DNA from: Flavobacteriales bacterium | Lineage (GTDB): Bacteria > Bacteroidota > Bacteroidia > Flavobacteriales_E > Vicingaceae | Direction: 5' to 3' | DNA: 56,916 bases | Assembly (NCBI GenBank): GCA_002401955.1 | Contig: NVUQ01000016.1 | Location: forward strand, 1 to 56,916 | Shown: piece by piece, positions 53,995 to 56,916 of the stretch | Numbering within the stretch: position 1 is the first letter of the stretch | How the letters are laid out: each line of letters begins with the position of its first letter | Program-made: the position numbers and the translations under genes | Notes under the pieces: model-generated | Seen by the model: the letters and a program-made list of their open reading frames with translations, nothing else | Told to the model about the DNA's origin: nothing | Database searches by the model: none

Positions 53995-54320
53995 AAAGCC
54001 AGAGAATGAGAGTAACGAAATTATAGGGCATTTTGATTACAAATCGGTATTAATGAATGATAAACCATGCACCATCATACTGCAGGACTTTATAAGATAT
54101 AGGAGAAATCTTTACTTTCCGATATAAAATAACTCTCTATTGATTATAGACCGTTTGAGAATTAAGGTACAAATAGAGGGAAAATAGATTCTAGAGAAAT
54201 ATTCTAAGGGAAATAATTAGCCGTTTGAAAAATAAGTTATTAGTCAAAATACAAAACCTACATATTCATTTACTATCCGCACTTTCTTAATCATTTATTT
54301 TTGATAAAAAAGTATCAACC
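53995..54320. other. Intergenic region without recognisable feature
   Basis: AT-rich. A short direct repeat (ccgtttgagaattaag near 54149 and ccgtttgaaaaataag near 54221) is visible. No gene, RNA or clear promoter was seen. Confidence 0.4.
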
Positions 54321-55679
54321 TTATATCGATAATATTTTAGGTGTTGGATCATCCCCTCCGTTATTATCATCTTTTTCGTTGGTTGCTCCAACTGCTTCGG
54401 AGACTTTAGATTTTACTTGATTCTCAACTGATTCAACCTTTGTTTCAACTGCTGTTTTTATCTTTTCAGCATCCTTTACAACAGTTGTTTTAACTTCTTC
54501 AATTTTATCAGAAACCTCACCTTTTACTTTAGAAATTTCGTCAGTAATATGTGTTTTTAAGTTACCCATTACTTCGTCTTTTATTTTGGAAACTTCATCT
54601 GTAATGTGCGACTTTAAATGGTCAATTTCACCGCTTGCTACCGTCTTTACCTTAGAAACAATTTTACCCTCTACCTCTTCTATTTCTGATTTTGCTTTTT
54701 GAAAAATATCTGAGTGTTCAACCTTTTCTTCAGCCGAATGAAATTCTTTTAAATAAGTTTTAAAAACACTGCCAAATTTACTCATAAAACCAGATGATTT
54801 TGTTGAATCTCCTCCTTGCTGTTTTTTAGATTTACCTAATGATATTCCAGGCAACTTCATTTCTCCATTTTCAAACAATACATTAAACAATGTAAATATT
54901 AATAACGCATACCCAAAAGGAAGAATAATCATTGTAAATAGAATCATAGAGCAAAAACCATATATTTTACTGGATATTTCATGCCCTCCTCCCTTAAATA
55001 AAAGGCGGATGTTAGCATGAGCCCCTTTAACATCTAATTTTGTTTTTTTGAAATCATAAGCAACATCTTCTCTAAACTTCTTTAAAATATGAATTCCTTT
55101 TTGTCCGTTATTAATCTTGGTGATATCACTAGCATGTTGCTTCATTAATTCCGATTTTTCGGATTTAACAGCATCTACTGAAGCTTCCAATTTTTTAAGA
55201 TATTTATCCCCAAAATCTATAGATGCTTCTTGAGAAATTTGTTGAACTGCAACCGAATAAATTGAAAGACCAGGACTTAATGCCAATGACATTAACAAAA
55301 GCTTAGAGCAAGTTTTCTTCGTTTTTTTAGAAAAACTTAATAAAAATAGAACAACAGTAACTAACTTTAAAATCCAACTTTTACTAACCGAAATTATTAG
55401 TACTTGTAAAAATGAAACAACATCAGTAATTAAAAGAAAGTGTTGAACCTTACCAATTGTAACACCTACATCAGCAGAAATACCATCAACAAAAGGAATT
55501 TTTATAGAACTAACTCCAGAAAGAACCAATTTAAGCTCTGTCATTAATTTTAAAAAACTTCCATTCTTTTTATAAACATCACTTACAAAAGTTAAGGCTT
55601 GCTCTTCCAACACCCCAAAAAGAGATAATCCAATTAAAGTTACAATTGTAAGTAGTGGTAATATTTTAGAGATTTTCAT
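54321..55679 (-). CDS. Membrane protein with long C-terminal coiled-coil/11-mer repeats
   Basis: A 452-aa protein. An N-terminal hydrophobic segment (about 5-24) is followed by a cluster of membrane helices at about 80-150 and another pair at about 235-268. Between them lies a charged helical stretch (about 158-225). Residues about 300-435 form a long amphipathic helix with repeats: LKSHITDEVSKIKDEV, then LKTHITDEISKVKGEV, and V-E-x-K-V-x-S/T-x-V units. This resembles LEA/apolipoprotein-type 11-mer helices. The tail is acidic and Asn-rich. I recognise no family. It is 17 bp downstream of the GH25 lipoprotein gene on the same strand, so the two are probably co-transcribed. Confidence 0.72.
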   Translation of the reverse strand: MKISKILPLLTIVTLIGLSLFGVLEEQALTFVSDVYKKNGSFLKLMTELKLVLSGVSSIKIPFVDGISADVGVTIGKVQHFLLITDVVSFLQVLIISVSKSWILKLVTVVLFLLSFSKKTKKTCSKLLLMSLALSPGLSIYSVAVQQISQEASIDFGDKYLKKLEASVDAVKSEKSELMKQHASDITKINNGQKGIHILKKFREDVAYDFKKTKLDVKGAHANIRLLFKGGGHEISSKIYGFCSMILFTMIILPFGYALLIFTLFNVLFENGEMKLPGISLGKSKKQQGGDSTKSSGFMSKFGSVFKTYLKEFHSAEEKVEHSDIFQKAKSEIEEVEGKIVSKVKTVASGEIDHLKSHITDEVSKIKDEVMGNLKTHITDEISKVKGEVSDKIEEVKTTVVKDAEKIKTAVETKVESVENQVKSKVSEAVGATNEKDDNNGGDDPTPKILSI

Positions 55680-55696
55680 ACTTAATAAAGATTATA

Positions 55697-56485
55697 TTAT
55701 TTTACAATTTCACTTAGTGGTCCAGAATACTGATCCAGATCTACTGTTTTTGTATCTATGTGATAAGAAGCACTTTTTTGCCATATCTTATAGCCTTTTT
55801 CTTTCCACACATCTGGTACCATTGGCGTATCACCATCTGTAGTATATTCTGCCAACCATAAATCATAGTTTGCAAACTCATAACTTTTAAGATATTCTTG
55901 AGCAAAAGCATAATCGGTATACAATATTGGTTTTCTATTTGTTTTTTTCTCTACCTCCTTAAGGAACACTAAAATATCTTCTGCCATTTGCTCTCCAGAA
56001 ACATCTTTAGACATACTACCTTGTTCAATATCTAAAATTGGAGCAATATCCTTGGCGTCAATATCAGAGATGGTAGTACAAAAATGTTCTGCTTGCGTTA
56101 TTGGATCAAATGCACACAAGTAAAAATGGTAAGCTCCCCTAATGAGTCCTTTTTCCTTTATCTCGTTCCAATTATTTCTAAAGTCAGGGTCAACAAAATA
56201 ATCTCCTCCTGTTGCTTTACAAATAACAAAACTAAGATCGTTACTCGCCTTATACGCAGCCATAATATCTCCTTGCCAATGAGAAATATCCATGCCCAAA
56301 TGTTTAGTGCCAGTACTTTTAAATGTACTAGGTGAGTCCGTAGATTCAGTAGAGCTTACATCCTTTGTTGGTTGATCAGAAAATCCATAATCTAAAAGAG
56401 ATTCCATATCACTAGTTTTACCCAAATGCCAATCGCACGAGGTAAAGAAAAAAGATATAATAATTATTGGTATAATTTTTTTCAT
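55697..56485 (-). CDS. GH25 family lysozyme-like lipoprotein
   Basis: A 262-aa protein. I start at 56485 because it gives a lipoprotein signal (MKKIIPIIIISFFFTSCDW, lipobox T-S-C). The GH25 (Cellosyl-type) N-acetylmuramidase barrel follows: L-G-M-D-I-S-H-W-Q-G at the first strand, F-V-I-C-K-A-T-G-G, R-G-A-Y-H-F-Y, then I-L-D-I-E with the catalytic Asp/Glu, and L-W-L-A-E-Y, ending in I-W-Q...D-L-D-Q-Y. It would cut the MurNAc-GlcNAc bond in peptidoglycan from a lipid-anchored position. A Ser/Thr linker of about 40 residues separates the anchor from the domain. It is the first gene of a pair with the coiled-coil membrane protein. Confidence 0.93.
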   Translation of the reverse strand: MKKIIPIIIISFFFTSCDWHLGKTSDMESLLDYGFSDQPTKDVSSTESTDSPSTFKSTGTKHLGMDISHWQGDIMAAYKASNDLSFVICKATGGDYFVDPDFRNNWNEIKEKGLIRGAYHFYLCAFDPITQAEHFCTTISDIDAKDIAPILDIEQGSMSKDVSGEQMAEDILVFLKEVEKKTNRKPILYTDYAFAQEYLKSYEFANYDLWLAEYTTDGDTPMVPDVWKEKGYKIWQKSASYHIDTKTVDLDQYSGPLSEIVK

Positions 56486-56812
56486 AACTATTTTGTTTTT
56501 ACATAACCCCACTAAATTAGTATAAATATGAATTAAACTATTAGGAAAATAAGCCCTGTCTACGAAATGTATATGAATAACTAAAAATAATGTTGAAAAT
56601 CGGTTTTTTTTATCCTAGAGTCAGAAAAATTCAAAGATGGGTTGTCACTAAAATGGAATCTAATCTTCAATGAAGAAATTTCAACTTCTCTTTTAAGGGT
56701 AAACCCAAATCTTTTAAAATGCTCAGAAGAAAAATTCTGTAAATTTTTTCTTGAGTTTCTCACCTCTATACAGTCTCCTTGGCCTAGATATTTTAGATTT
56801 ATACTCTCTGGA

Positions 56813-56916
56813 ATGGGTACCTTTTCTTTTGTAGAGGCTCAGGAATGTGGTGATGCTCAGAACTGGGTAGATTGCCCCAATTGTTATGCCTCTACAGCCA
56901 CCATTTCAGGTGGAAT
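56813..56916 (+). CDS. N-terminal part of a secreted protein, cut by the window edge
   Basis: The frame from the ATG at 56813 reads M-G-T-F-S-F-V-E-A-Q-E-C-G-D-A-Q-N-W-V-D-C-P-N-C, open to the window end. The A-Q-E-C-G-D boundary looks like a signal-peptidase site followed by a mature secreted chain. The same frame is open for about 200 nt upstream and includes hydrophobic residues (R-Y-F-R-F-I-L-S-G), so the true start is probably upstream or a non-ATG codon. Too little is visible to name it. Confidence 0.45.
   Translation, partial: MGTFSFVEAQECGDAQNWVDCPNCYASTATISGG

Noticed and set aside
56581-56763. A 60-codon minus-strand frame
   Set aside because: No signal, domain or neighbour supports it, and a plus-strand frame reading into a signal-peptide-like sequence overlaps it.

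Overview
The window comes from a low-GC member of the Bacteroidota, most likely Flavobacteriales or a close relative. The evidence is type IX secretion (T9SS) and gliding genes (GldM, a PorE-type protein, PorP/SprF), secreted proteins ending in T9SS sorting domains, SprB-type repeats, RHS proteins of the Bacteroidota kind, and promoters of the Bacteroidota form TTG-N19-TAnnTTTG. I cannot name the genus. No rRNA, tRNA or CRISPR array was seen.

Left accessory part (1-23350). Repeat blocks surround a YefM/YoeB toxin-antitoxin pair with a palindromic operator. Next comes a REP-associated tyrosine transposase (RAYT) bracketed by REP-like elements. A tightly packed six-gene minus-strand operon (22118 down to 2436, about 19.7 kb) follows. 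In order of transcription it encodes a 1315-aa repeat-rich exported protein, an OmpH/Skp-like chaperone, a lipoprotein, a 2145-aa RHS-like protein, a 222-aa exported protein and a 2511-aa RHS/YD protein with an unrecognised 249-residue C-terminal tip. Upstream of it lie a pair of direct repeats 21 bp apart and the broken 3' end of a LytTR regulator gene.

Core part (23358-49552). This holds a T9SS cargo protein, purD, a PAS sensor protein with an eroded kinase domain, ppsA, a kinase-like gene, pheS, a cyclophilin, small lipoproteins and cvpA. A T9SS/gliding cluster (gldM, porE-like, sprF-like and a PKD adhesin with a type B sorting domain) comes next. After it come an SBBP-repeat T9SS cargo protein, a small lipoprotein, a YceI protein and a Lys-rich repeat protein.

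Right accessory part (49560-56916). A repeat block is partly the inverted copy of the block at 22.5-23.3 kb. A roughly 3.4-kb unit bounded by 60-62-bp inverted repeats follows. It carries a full-length membrane-anchored LytTR regulator with an extracytoplasmic beta-propeller, and a small exported protein resembling a cold-shock domain. A coiled-coil membrane protein, a GH25 lysozyme-like lipoprotein and the start of another secreted protein close the window.

The most interesting link joins the two accessory parts. The last 120 bp or so of the LytTR gene plus the paired repeat (TTTTGAGACGAAT twice, 21 bp apart) occur both at the intact regulator and, inverted, upstream of the RHS operon. This suggests that the regulator once sat next to, and may still control, the RHS operon, and that a rearrangement separated them.
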